Assembly: GCA_040255445.1 (NCBI GenBank)
Contig: JBDZUZ010000012.1
Location: forward strand, 1 to 47,969
Direction: 5' to 3'
From: JBDZUZ01 sp040255445
GTDB taxonomy: Bacteria; Planctomycetota; Phycisphaerae; Phycisphaerales; UBA1924
Length of the DNA stretch: 47,969 bases
The translations under genes were made by a program, and so were the position numbers. Below, piece by piece: positions 32,718 through 41,056 of this stretch. The notes under the pieces are model-generated. The model was not told the origin of the DNA and ran no database searches. It saw only the letters and a program-made list of their open reading frames with translations. Every line of letters starts with the position of its first letter. Position 1 is the stretch's first letter.

Positions 32718-35405
32718 ATGCAGCATCGCCATCTGATCGTCGCTTTGACCGCCGCTGTCCTGGCCGCCGCGGCGTGCAGCCCCGCGCAGACCGCCCCGCC
32801 GCGGCCGGGCAACACCGAGGGCTTCACGCTCGACACCGCGATCCCCACGCCGCGGCAGGTCCTCGGGCACGACCTGGGTCAGCGCTTCACACGGTCCGAT
32901 GAGATCCTGGTCTACATGCGGGCCTTGGCCGCGAAGAGCGACCGCATCCGCATCGAGCCCTACGGCAAGAGCGTGCAAGGCCGCGAACTCGCGATCGTGA
33001 CGATCAGCGCGCCAAAGAACCTCAAGAACCTCGATGCGATCCTCGAACGCAATCGGAAGCTGGCGGACCCCGCGACATCCGCGGCGGAGGTTGACCGCAT
33101 CACGGCGGAGAACCCCGCGATCGCGTGGTTCAGCAACAGCGTGCACGGAAACGAGACCTCGCCCGCGGAATCGTCGATGCAGCTCGCGTATCTGCTCGCC
33201 GCGGCGACCGACAAGGACATTGTCGATGCGCTCGACAAGGTCGTGCTCGTCATCGACCCGTGCCTCAACCCCGATGGGCATGACCGCTATGTGAACTGGT
33301 TCGCGAACACGGTGGGCGAGAACCCCGACCCCAACCCGGACTCGGCCGAGCACAGCGAGCCCTGGCCCGGCGGGCGGACGAACCACTACTACTTCGACCT
33401 CAACCGCGACTGGCTCTGGCTGGTGCAGCCCGAGAGCGCACAGCGCCTGCCGATCTACCGCCGCTACCTGCCGCAACTGCACATCGACCACCACGAACAG
33501 GGCCACAACCACCCGTACTTCCTCGGCCCGGGCGATGATCCGTACAACACCAACATTCCCGCGGAGACGCGGCGGTGGGTTGAGAAGTATGGGCGGGCCA
33601 ACGCCGAGGCCTTCGACCACTGGGGCTATGTCTACTCGACCAAGGAACGCTTCGACTACCTCTACCCCGGCTACTGCAAGGTGATGCCGGTGTACCACGG
33701 CGCGGTGGGCATGCTCAGCGAGAAGGCGGGGCACACGCGGTCCGGGCTGGCGATCGAGCTTCGCCCCGGCAAGCTGCTCACGCTCGAGGAACGCATCCGT
33801 CACAACGTCGCGCTCGCGCTGAGCAACTTCCTGCTGACAGCGCAGGAGCGCAAGGGCCAGCTCGAGCGGTTCCGCGCGTTCTTCGCGGATTCGGCCGCGG
33901 GCGTTCTCAAGGAGAAGGAGGGCGCGCCGGCCGCGTTCATCATCAGCGGTGACAACGCGCCGGAGCGGATGGCGGAGCTGCACACACTGCTGGCCGCGCA
34001 CGGGATCCAAGCCGAGCGAACGACGGCGGATGTAGAGGTCGAAGGGCTGGTTGAGTACGCACACGCCGCGCGGAATGCCGCGGGCGCGGGCGTTGAGCAG
34101 CCGGCCGCGACCAGTGGCGGCGCCGAGGCAGAGAAGGCCGAACCGACGCGAACCACCGTCCCCGCCGGCTCGTGGATCATCCGCACCGCGCAGCCGATGG
34201 GCCGCCTGGTCGTCACGCTTTTCGAGGCCGACCCGGTGGTGACGGACCCGGACACGTATGACATCACGGCGTGGAATGTGCCGCTGAGCTTCGGGCTGTC
34301 GGGGTGGGTCGCGAAGGATGCGCCCGATGTGAAGACCAAGCCGGTGCGGCGGGCGGAGCACGCCGCGGCGAAGGTCACGGGTGATGCGGCGCGGGCGACG
34401 GCGCTGATCATCGACGCCGGCGGCGATCACCTCGCCCGGGCGGCCGGTGTCCTCGCGGACATGAAGGTGTTCGCGCGGTTCTCCGCCGAGCCGGTGCGGG
34501 TGGGCGAGGATCACTTCGCCGCGGGCAGCCTGATCGTGCACCGCTCGGAGAACGAGCACACGGACCTGGAAGCGGTCGNNNNNNNNNNCGCCGCGGCGGA
34601 TGTCTCGTCGCGCCGGCTCGCGGCCGGCATGCCCGATGACGGCCCCGCGCTGGGCAACAACGGGAACGCGCACCTGAAGCCCGTGCGGGTGGCGATCCTG
34701 CGCGGGCCGGGGACGGATTCCTACAGCTTCGGGCAGCTCTGGCACCACCTCGACCAGCGGGCGCGGGTGCCGTACTCACAGATCAATGTCGATGAGTTCC
34801 GCTCGGCGGACCTGTCCGGGTTCAGTGTCGTGATCATCCCCGATGTCTCGGGCGCGTTCGGCGCCGAGCTGGGTGACAGCGGCAAGAGCAAGCTGAGCAG
34901 TTGGGTCCGCGATGGCGGCACGCTGATCGCCGTTGATGCCGGGGCCCGCTGGGCCGAGCGCGAGATCCTCGCGCTCAAAGACGACAAGAAGCCCGAGAAG
35001 GAGGAGCCGCTCTCGGAGCTCACCTGGGAGGAGCGGCGTCAGCGCGACATCGAGACGCGCGTGCCCGGGCCGCTCGTGCGGGCGGACCTCGATGCATCCC
35101 ACCCGCTCGCGCGGCGGATGGGTTCGTTCGTCGCCTTGCTCAAGCGGTCCGATGCCGCGCTGATCGCGGGCGATGACACCTTCATCGTGGCGCGATACCC
35201 CGATTCGCCGCGGCTCGGCGGCGTGCTGCACGAGCGGCCGCGGCAGAAGATCGCCGGCAAGCCGGCGGTGACGCACACCTATGCCGGCCGCGGCAGCGTG
35301 ATCCTCTTCGCCGATGACCCGGGCATCCGCGGCTTCCTGCACGATGCGATGCGGCTGGTCGACAACGCGATCGTGTTTGGGCCGAGTCTGCGCGGGATGC
35401 AGTGA
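32718..35405 (+). CDS. M14 zinc carboxypeptidase-like lipoprotein, interrupted by an assembly gap
   Basis: About 895 aa. The signal peptide ends LAAAACS (lipobox). The M14 peptidase domain (about 40-400) has the zinc motif HGNE (His143, Glu146), LNPDGHDRY, YFDLNRDWLW, and LHIDHHEQGH with the likely third ligand His255. A central region (about 410-620) of weak identity follows. After the gap a flavodoxin/amidotransferase-like domain (VRVAILRGPG, FSVVIIPDVSG, WVRDGGTLIAVDAGA) extends to about 780; this layout occurs in M14 proteins of Bacteroidetes and planctomycetes. The 10-N gap (34579-34588) keeps the frame. The ATG at 32718 has GGAG 10 nt upstream. Likely a surface or periplasmic peptidase; the specificity pocket cannot be judged. 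Confidence 0.85.
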   Translation: MQHRHLIVALTAAVLAAAACSPAQTAPPRPGNTEGFTLDTAIPTPRQVLGHDLGQRFTRSDEILVYMRALAAKSDRIRIEPYGKSVQGRELAIVTISAPKNLKNLDAILERNRKLADPATSAAEVDRITAENPAIAWFSNSVHGNETSPAESSMQLAYLLAAATDKDIVDALDKVVLVIDPCLNPDGHDRYVNWFANTVGENPDPNPDSAEHSEPWPGGRTNHYYFDLNRDWLWLVQPESAQRLPIYRRYLPQLHIDHHEQGHNHPYFLGPGDDPYNTNIPAETRRWVEKYGRANAEAFDHWGYVYSTKERFDYLYPGYCKVMPVYHGAVGMLSEKAGHTRSGLAIELRPGKLLTLEERIRHNVALALSNFLLTAQERKGQLERFRAFFADSAAGVLKEKEGAPAAFIISGDNAPERMAELHTLLAAHGIQAERTTADVEVEGLVEYAHAARNAAGAGVEQPAATSGGAEAEKAEPTRTTVPAGSWIIRTAQPMGRLVVTLFEADPVVTDPDTYDITAWNVPLSFGLSGWVAKDAPDVKTKPVRRAEHAAAKVTGDAARATALIIDAGGDHLARAAGVLADMKVFARFSAEPVRVGEDHFAAGSLIVHRSENEHTDLEAVXXXXAAADVSSRRLAAGMPDDGPALGNNGNAHLKPVRVAILRGPGTDSYSFGQLWHHLDQRARVPYSQINVDEFRSADLSGFSVVIIPDVSGAFGAELGDSGKSKLSSWVRDGGTLIAVDAGARWAEREILALKDDKKPEKEEPLSELTWEERRQRDIETRVPGPLVRADLDASHPLARRMGSFVALLKRSDAALIAGDDTFIVARYPDSPRLGGVLHERPRQKIAGKPAVTHTYAGRGSVILFADDPGIRGFLHDAMRLVDNAIVFGPSLRGMQ
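34579..34588. other. Scaffold gap (10 N) inside the M14 gene
   Basis: The same frame is open on both sides. Like the dus gap it is exactly 10 N, so the length is probably nominal. Confidence 0.95.
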
Positions 35406-35447
35406 TAGCCGGGTGCGAGGCGGGCCGAGCGGCGGATCAGACGGCGG

Positions 35448-36383
35448 CTACTTCGGGAGCACGCCCGCGCTGCGGAGATGTTCCACAAAGCTCACCCAGT
35501 ACTCGTCCTGATCGGCGAGGACGCTGTTGTGCGTGCCGTTCATTTCGATGAGCGTGCTGCCGGGCGTGATCGTATTGAGCCGTTCACCGTGGGCGAAAGG
35601 GACGATCTCGTCCTGGCGGCTGTGAATGATCAGGACCGGCGCATCCAGCGTGGGCAGGATCTCATCGGTGCGGAAGGGGTTCTTCACGAGGAAGGCCGGC
35701 GCACCGTATCCCGCGGCGAAGGCAACGACACTCAGGAACGGTGACTCGAGCACGAGCGCGGCGGGGGGCGTGCCGCGGTCTTTGAGTCGTGCTGCGACCT
35801 GCGCCGCCGCGGCCGAGCCCAGCGAACGGCCGTGGAGCACGATGCGGGAGGTGTCGACCCCGCCCCGGGCCGCCTTCTCGGCCTGCTCTATCAGCGTCAT
35901 CGCCGCGGCGGTGATCGACTTCTGCGACGGCTTGCCTGCAGAGCGGCCGTAGCCGGGGTATTCAACCAGCAGCACATGCAGGCCCATGAGCGAGTAGACC
36001 TGCGCGAGTTCAAGCTGGTCGTCGATGAGTTCGGCGTTGCCGTGGAAGAAAACGACGAGGGGCGCGGGCGAACCATCGGGATTGGGGAGCGCGGCGTTGA
36101 TGAGCCAGGCTTCGACCCCGGATCTGTTCGCGTCCTCGGCCCCGCCGGTCCACAGCCGCTGCACTTGCCTGGGGATCACCGCATCAGGCAGCGGTGTGCC
36201 GGTCATCCTCCGCGGAAAGAGGATGCTGTCCTGCATGAAGTAAAGCGAGACCCCCCAGAAGACATAGCCGATGCCCAGAAGCATCGACAGCCGAACGAGG
36301 CGCCGCGCGATGCGTATGCGCAGCGGCGGCTTGGGCGTGTTCGCCTCCGTCCCATCCGCCGCGTTGTGCCCCGCATCACTCAT
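35448..36383 (-). CDS. BEM46/ABHD13-like alpha/beta-hydrolase, membrane-anchored
   Basis: A 311-aa protein with one N-terminal membrane helix (about 30-50) and an alpha/beta-hydrolase domain facing the periplasm. VVFFHGNAE forms the oxyanion region. VEYPGYGRS, the nucleophile elbow HGRSLGSAAAAQ, HSRQDEIVPF (acid) and NGTHNSVL (His) complete the triad. This order matches the BEM46/YfhR group of serine hydrolases of unclear substrate. The ATG at 36383 shares a base with the stop of the upstream gene (TGATG), so translation is coupled. Last gene of a three-gene overlapping operon; convergent with the M14 gene, 42 bp apart. Confidence 0.82.
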   Translation of the reverse strand: MSDAGHNAADGTEANTPKPPLRIRIARRLVRLSMLLGIGYVFWGVSLYFMQDSILFPRRMTGTPLPDAVIPRQVQRLWTGGAEDANRSGVEAWLINAALPNPDGSPAPLVVFFHGNAELIDDQLELAQVYSLMGLHVLLVEYPGYGRSAGKPSQKSITAAAMTLIEQAEKAARGGVDTSRIVLHGRSLGSAAAAQVAARLKDRGTPPAALVLESPFLSVVAFAAGYGAPAFLVKNPFRTDEILPTLDAPVLIIHSRQDEIVPFAHGERLNTITPGSTLIEMNGTHNSVLADQDEYWVSFVEHLRSAGVLPK

Positions 36384-36970
36384 CAATCGCTCTCACTCGT
36401 CCCGCCAACCGTGACCGACGGCTCGGGCGCCACCTCCCACGCCGCGCCGCACTCCGGGCAGGTGATGATCTCCCGGTCGCGGTCATCTGTTCCGCCCGGC
36501 CTGTCAGGCTCCATCGCGCCCTCCAGATCCTCGAGCGGGTAACCGCACTGCGCACAGTACCCCTCCCCCACGATCGCCCACGCCCGCATCGCCGCCATCT
36601 TCCGGCTGAAGACAACGAGCAGAACCGGCGCTGCGGCGATCGGCGCGATCGTAATCGCGATGCCCATGACATACCCCGAGACCTGGCCGAGCAGCCCCGT
36701 GATCAGGATCGGCAGCCCAACCGCGGCGATCAGCAGCAGCGCGAAGGCGACGACATAGGTCGGCAGCCAGTGCTGGATCGCGGCCTTCGACCACATCCGC
36801 CGCGAGATACTCCGGCGGGCCCGGCCCGAGGTGTCGCGGTCGGCCTGCAGGCGGCCGCGGAGCTCGCTGAATTCGAGCACGCGCGTGCGCTGACCCCGCG
36901 CATCGCGGATGATCGGCGCGAACACACCGCCCGCCCCGCGCTCGGAAACAGGCCGTCCCGCGTCACCCAC
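36383..36970 (-). CDS. Two-TM membrane protein with C-terminal zinc ribbon
   Basis: A 195-aa protein. Two membrane helices (about 69-92 and 98-120) are followed by a zinc ribbon: CAQCGYPL (about 139-146) and CPECGAAW (about 170-177), two CxxC knuckles separated by an acidic linker. The N-terminal 60 residues are basic and hydrophilic. The start is GTG at 36970, which overlaps the end of the upstream nuclease gene by 8 nt. The family is not recognised; zinc-ribbon membrane proteins of this form are common hypothetical proteins in planctomycetes. Tight overlap on both sides implies coupled expression with the nuclease and the hydrolase. Confidence 0.72.
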   Translation of the reverse strand: MGDAGRPVSERGAGGVFAPIIRDARGQRTRVLEFSELRGRLQADRDTSGRARRSISRRMWSKAAIQHWLPTYVVAFALLLIAAVGLPILITGLLGQVSGYVMGIAITIAPIAAAPVLLVVFSRKMAAMRAWAIVGEGYCAQCGYPLEDLEGAMEPDRPGGTDDRDREIITCPECGAAWEVAPEPSVTVGGTSESD

Positions 36971-37985
36971 CGGTCGCCGACCCCGACCGCTCGAAGTTGT
37001 CGAACCGCTGGAAGGACTTCACATCGTCCTCGCTGGGCGTGCTCGCCTTCCACGCCGCTTCGTAGAGCGCCGAGAGCATCGAAGCGCCATCGGCCATGCG
37101 GACCTCGACGAATCGCTTGCCTTCAAGCTGCTCGAAAGCGCCCTTCTGTTCGAGGATGTACAGTGGCTCGACCTCGCGGAACGAGCGGCGGATGTGCTCG
37201 AGGATCTCGGGCCACGGGTTCATCGGGTCGGCGATCGTTATGCTGAAATCGCAGTGCGGCTTCACATCCGCGGCGGTGATGCGGTGCTTGCGGATGACGC
37301 CGCCGTCGATGAACGAGTGGATGCCGCGGTCGGTGGTGTAGTTGTTGGGGTTGGAGCCGACCCAGCCGTGGTGGTGCGTCGTGGTGTGCAGCGGCTGGGC
37401 GGTGTCGCCGACGAAGTGGGCCATGATGCCCATGTGGTGCATCGCGGTCTGCCTGGCCATCTGCAGCTGATCCGCCCGCGCCGGGTCGTTGATCTGCTCG
37501 AGCACACGGACGACGCGGAACGCCGAGACCAGCTTGCCGTACTCCTCCGCGCTCGCGTGCGCCACGAACCCCGGCCACTCGTTGGTCTTGGCCTGGTCCG
37601 TGGCGGGGTTGACGGGCTTGCCCTTGAAGTTCGAGCCGGCGCGTTCCTTGGCGAGGACCATCTGCTTCACGAACTCGTGCCGCAGCGGCGACATCGTCTC
37701 GAGCGTGAGGCCGTAGGGCCCGAGATCCTCGACATCGAGGTAGTGATCGGGGTTGTTCAGGTGCGTGAGCTGCGGCGCCCGCACGCCCCGCCAACGGTCG
37801 GGCGTGCACGACTGGTCCGCGATCATGAACTTGGCCTGCGGCGTCCGCAGCCACGCGGGCATGTCACTTGGCAGCCCTTCGATGGCGAGCACGGTGATGG
37901 CGCGGTGGCCGACGGCGTCCCAAGCAAGGGCGGGGAGCGGGACACAGGCCAGGAACGCGGCAAGGACTCGGGAGAATCGACGCAT
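36963..37985 (-). CDS. S1/P1-type zinc nuclease or phospholipase C-like protein, exported
   Basis: A 340-aa exported protein. The signal peptide ends PALA, leaving Trp22 as the mature N-terminus (WDAVGH), as in S1/P1 nucleases and zinc phospholipase C, where that Trp binds zinc. Further ligand candidates are His27, the NPDHYLDVED segment, HHMGIMAHFVGDTAQPLH (the family signature HxxGDxxQPLH) and HHHGW. These enzymes cut single-stranded nucleic acids or phospholipids outside the cell with three zinc ions. The ATG at 37985 is chosen because it gives the signal peptide. First gene of the overlapping operon. A 7-bp hairpin (38020-38040) lies in the leader region. Confidence 0.82.
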   Translation of the reverse strand: MRRFSRVLAAFLACVPLPALAWDAVGHRAITVLAIEGLPSDMPAWLRTPQAKFMIADQSCTPDRWRGVRAPQLTHLNNPDHYLDVEDLGPYGLTLETMSPLRHEFVKQMVLAKERAGSNFKGKPVNPATDQAKTNEWPGFVAHASAEEYGKLVSAFRVVRVLEQINDPARADQLQMARQTAMHHMGIMAHFVGDTAQPLHTTTHHHGWVGSNPNNYTTDRGIHSFIDGGVIRKHRITAADVKPHCDFSITIADPMNPWPEILEHIRRSFREVEPLYILEQKGAFEQLEGKRFVEVRMADGASMLSALYEAAWKASTPSEDDVKSFQRFDNFERSGSATGG

Positions 37986-38233
37986 CGGTGGGGTCGCCTC
38001 GGTGTGGGATGATGCCGGACCGCGGCGGGAACTGCCGCGGAGGATCATTGCACCGATCGCGGGGGCCGGAACCGATCCCGCCTCGGCTCAGCAGAGCGTC
38101 TATAAGGTGGACCAGCCCGACAGGACCCCAACGCGATTGCAACGGGTGCGGCGTACCCGCGAGCCATGACCGGCCGGCTCTGAGCTTGCCGGGCTGTTCG
38201 TGTGTCCGTTCCAGCCTCGCCCGACCCGGATGA

Positions 38234-38542
38234 TCAGCTCGAAGCCCCGCCGCGATTCGTGTTCGCCTCGATCTGCTTCTGGCACAGCGCCACCTGCGCG
38301 CTGAGCTTGAGGGCGAAAGCACGCCCGCTCCCAATCACGTAGCCAAGGACCGCTCCAACCCCCAACCCGACAAACCCCGCCGTGGCGCGATCGATCAACA
38401 AGAGCAGCGCATCGTTCGCGACCAGAAACGCCACACCTCCGGCGGCGGCAACGACGAGTGTCCAAAGGACAATCATCAGATTTGCACGGAAGTACAAAGC
38501 ATCAGCGAACCTCTGAAGAACCTTCGGGTCATAGCGGGCCAT
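38234..38542 (-). CDS. Small two-TM protein of unknown function
   Basis: A 102-aa membrane protein. The N-terminus ARYDPKVLQRFADALYFRA is an amphipathic helix, followed by helices at about 22-42 and 46-70 and a polar tail with KLSAQVALCQKQIEANTN. The form (a cytoplasmic helix, two glycine-rich membrane helices and a short helical tail) recurs in unnamed bacterial proteins; no function is known to me. The ATG at 38542 follows AAAGGGG. It has its own promoter candidate and lies 250 bp upstream of the nuclease operon in the same direction. Confidence 0.68.
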   Translation of the reverse strand: MARYDPKVLQRFADALYFRANLMIVLWTLVVAAAGGVAFLVANDALLLLIDRATAGFVGLGVGAVLGYVIGSGRAFALKLSAQVALCQKQIEANTNRGGASS

Positions 38543-38563
38543 AGGCACCCCTTTCGAGCCGGC

Positions 38564-38593
38564 AGTTTGCCAACCGCAATTACCAAAAGTCAA
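38564..38593 (-). promoter_or_regulatory. Promoter candidate of the two-TM gene
   Basis: Minus-strand TTGACT (38593-38588), an 18-bp spacer, then CAAACT (38569-38564). The -35 is good (5 of 6) and the -10 weak (3 of 6). The leader would be about 15 nt and include AAAGGGG. Confidence 0.4.
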
Positions 38594-38987
38594 CTCGTGA
38601 TAGGGTCCCGGTGCACACGAACCCCCGGACGATACCGTCCGGCATGGGCAGAAGGGTCAAGGCAAGGGACACGGGGGCTATGGGGTCATGGGGGGAGCGG
38701 CGTGTCGGCCTACGGCTGTCGCGATGCGATGATCGGCGGCCCCGGCGAAGCAACGCGGCAGGGAGGCGCCGGCGGCGCTGCTGGCGTGAACAGCGGCCCG
38801 GGCAGCGAGGGCGTGACAGGGCTGGCAGATACACACCGCGAGCCCCGCGGGCGATAAGCGGGCGTAGCTCCGCCCACTCCGCAGGGACGCACGCGTCAAG
38901 ATTTCTCTTGCGTGGTACGTGTTTCCGGGTACGTTGCCGGATGGAGAGTTACGGCGCCTCGCAGGCGCCCGGAGAGAGAGATACCCA
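38594..38987. other. Gene-free region with hairpins
   Basis: About 390 bp between divergent genes. It holds a perfect 7-bp hairpin CCGGACG-ATAC-CGTCCGG (38625-38642), a GC-rich middle part that can fold, and a GGCGCC-TCGCA-GGCGCC hairpin just upstream of the GGAGAGAGAG Shine-Dalgarno of the 38988 gene. No ORF, tRNA or known riboswitch core was recognised. A small RNA here is possible but unsupported. Confidence 0.4.
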
Positions 38988-39782
38988 ATGCTGCAGAACC
39001 GGTCCGCTTGTGCCGTGCGTGGTGTTGTTGCCGCTGTCGCTCTTGCCGGTTCCGCGGCGGTCGGGCAGGTCGTACCGATCGAACTGACACCTACAGATGT
39101 GTCGTCGACCTCAGCCGTGGTGTTCTCCGCACTCCCCACCGACAATCCGGCCGTGTTCGCCTTCTCCGGCGATGTCCGCGGCGTGGACTTCGACCGGTAC
39201 CCGGACGCCACCCCGATCCCCTCGGGCACAACGCTGACCAACCAGTTCGCGCCGCTCGGCGTCCTGATGAACAGCATCCGTGTCAGCAGCAGCGTGTACG
39301 GCGGGCCAGCCTCACCCCCCAACGCGACCTTCTACGACCAGGGGCACATCTTCACCTTCAGCGTCCCGGTGAGCGCGGTTGGGATCATCAACACCTCGCC
39401 GGACCGGGATTTCATCGAGCTTTGGAGCGGCCCCGACCGAACAGGCACGATGCTGCTGCGCTTCCGAGATCAGGAGGCCGCGGCCACCCCGAACTTCAAC
39501 GTCGACCGGTTCCTCGGCGGCCGGAGTATGGACCCGGCCGTCACGATCGGATCGATATGGATCGGGAACGCTTCGGGGAATCTCGAACTCGACGAACTGA
39601 TCTTCGAGATCGCCCCGCCGGTGTGTCCCGCGGACTGGGACGGCTCAGGCGGTATCGATGGCGATGACATCGGCGCCTTCTTCGTCGACTGGCAGGCGGG
39701 CACGGCCGACATCGATGGCTCGGGCGGCGTCGACGGCGACGACATCACCATCTTCTTTGACCACTGGCAGGCCGGCTGCTGA
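38988..39782 (+). CDS. Secreted protein with dockerin-like tag
   Basis: A 264-aa exported protein. The signal peptide is about 1-26 (SAAVGQ). The middle (about 30-205) is a single beta-sandwich-like domain with FDRYPDATPIPSGT, NQFAPLGV and a late IGSIWIGNASGNLELDELIF. It resembles 'PEP-CTERM/anchor'-type lectin-like sandwich domains, but no family could be assigned. The last 52 residues are the dockerin-like tag CPADWDGSGGIDGDDIGAFF with a second DIDGSGGVDGDD loop, ending QAGC. The ATG at 38988 has GGAGAGAGAG. It is the fifth such protein here and lies 90 bp upstream of miaA. Confidence 0.8.
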   Translation: MLQNRSACAVRGVVAAVALAGSAAVGQVVPIELTPTDVSSTSAVVFSALPTDNPAVFAFSGDVRGVDFDRYPDATPIPSGTTLTNQFAPLGVLMNSIRVSSSVYGGPASPPNATFYDQGHIFTFSVPVSAVGIINTSPDRDFIELWSGPDRTGTMLLRFRDQEAAATPNFNVDRFLGGRSMDPAVTIGSIWIGNASGNLELDELIFEIAPPVCPADWDGSGGIDGDDIGAFFVDWQAGTADIDGSGGVDGDDITIFFDHWQAGC

Positions 39783-39872
39783 AGCCGCTGCGACACCGAA
39801 ACGACGCGAGAACCCGACGCGGAGGCTTCGTCGCCGCCGTTCTCGTTGCGCTCAACATATCGTGGGGTTGAG

Positions 39873-40838
39873 ATGTCGCTGCCCCCCACCCCCATCATCA
39901 TCGGCCCCACCGCCAGCGGAAAAACCGCCCTCGCGGTCGATCTCGCCCTCGCCTTGATCGCCCGCAACACCCCCGCCGAGATCATCACCGCCGACTCCAT
40001 GCAGGTGTACCGCGGAATGGACATCGGCACCGCCAAGCCCACCACCGAAGAACGCCGCGGTGTGCCGCATCACTTGATCGACATTGCCGAGCCCGCCGAG
40101 ACCTTCACCGTCCACCGCTGGCTCCAGCTCTGCAACCAGCTCATCACCGACCTCCGCGGTCGCGGCGTGCTGCCGATCGTCGTCGGCGGCACACACCTTT
40201 ACATCAAGGCCCTCCTCGACGGACTCTTCGAAGGCCCCGGCGCCGATGATGCGCTCCGCGAGCGGCTGCGGGCCGAAGGCCTCCCCGCCCTCCGCGCCCG
40301 CCTCGAACAGATCGACCCCGCCGCCGCGGCCCGCATCCACCCCAACGATGAGCGCCGCACGATCCGCGCCCTCGAAGTCTTCGAACTCACCGGCAAGCGG
40401 CTCAGCGAGCACCAGTCGCAGTGGAAGGACGATGCGTCCGTAACCTCCACCGACCGCGTGCTGATCGGCCTCGACTGGCCGACCGAAGCCCTTAACCGCC
40501 GCATCAACCAGCGCGTCCGCGACATGTTGACGGCCGGCCTGCTCGATGAGGTCCACCGCCTCGCGGCCGATACCGGTGCCCCCGACGCCGCCCTCGGCCC
40601 CACCGCCCGCGAGGGCCTGGGCTACAAGCAGCTCCTCGCGCACCTCGCCGGCCGCGGCAGCCTCGAAGACGCCGTCGAGGCGATCAAGATCGAAACCCGC
40701 CGCTTCGCCAAGAACCAGCGGACCTGGATCCGCCGCCTCCGCATCACCCCCGGCAGCCTCTTTATTGATGCGGAATCCACGCCCCGCGAGCGGTGGGTCG
40801 CGCTGGTGCTCGACCGGCTGGGGGTTCAGGAACGCTGA
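39873..40838 (+). CDS. miaA: tRNA dimethylallyltransferase
   Basis: A 321-aa enzyme that adds a dimethylallyl group to N6 of A37 in tRNAs reading codons that start with U. The P-loop GPTASGKT is at 11-18; ADSMQVYRGMDIGTAKP, VGGTHLYIKALLDG and the C-terminal ETRRFAKNQRTWIRR are all standard MiaA motifs. Length is normal. The ATG at 39873 is preceded by a weak GGGG-TTGAG and by TATCGT 9 nt upstream, so the transcript may have a very short leader. The next gene, topA, follows after 218 bp. Confidence 0.95.
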   Translation: MSLPPTPIIIGPTASGKTALAVDLALALIARNTPAEIITADSMQVYRGMDIGTAKPTTEERRGVPHHLIDIAEPAETFTVHRWLQLCNQLITDLRGRGVLPIVVGGTHLYIKALLDGLFEGPGADDALRERLRAEGLPALRARLEQIDPAAAARIHPNDERRTIRALEVFELTGKRLSEHQSQWKDDASVTSTDRVLIGLDWPTEALNRRINQRVRDMLTAGLLDEVHRLAADTGAPDAALGPTAREGLGYKQLLAHLAGRGSLEDAVEAIKIETRRFAKNQRTWIRRLRITPGSLFIDAESTPRERWVALVLDRLGVQER

Positions 40839-40937
40839 TTCGGCCGCGGGAGAGCGGATGCCGCAGTCCGCCATACCCCTGTCACGAACCCGCCGCACCC
40901 CGGCATCGAACACTAAGTCCCACCGGCGTCGCAGAAT

Positions 40938-40958
40938 CCCCTAAAAAGGGGTTGTCGC
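40938..40958 (+). terminator. Weak terminator candidate after miaA
   Basis: CCCCT-AAAA-AGGGG is a 5-bp stem followed by TTGTCGCTT. It is short for a terminator. A perfect TTGACA (40959-40964) follows directly and could be a -35 for topA, but no good -10 is spaced from it. Confidence 0.3.
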
Positions 40959-41056
40959 TTGACAAGGCCGCCGAGTCTTCCTTTCCTGTCCCTCACCCCT
41001 GGATCGCCATTGCGGCATCCTGTTCCTATCCTGTTTGGGTTCGGACTCCTCTCCTC

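Noticed and set aside
38594..38987. Structured RNA (SRP RNA, 6S, tmRNA, RNase P or riboswitch)
   Set aside because: No conserved core of any of these was found; only generic GC hairpins are present.
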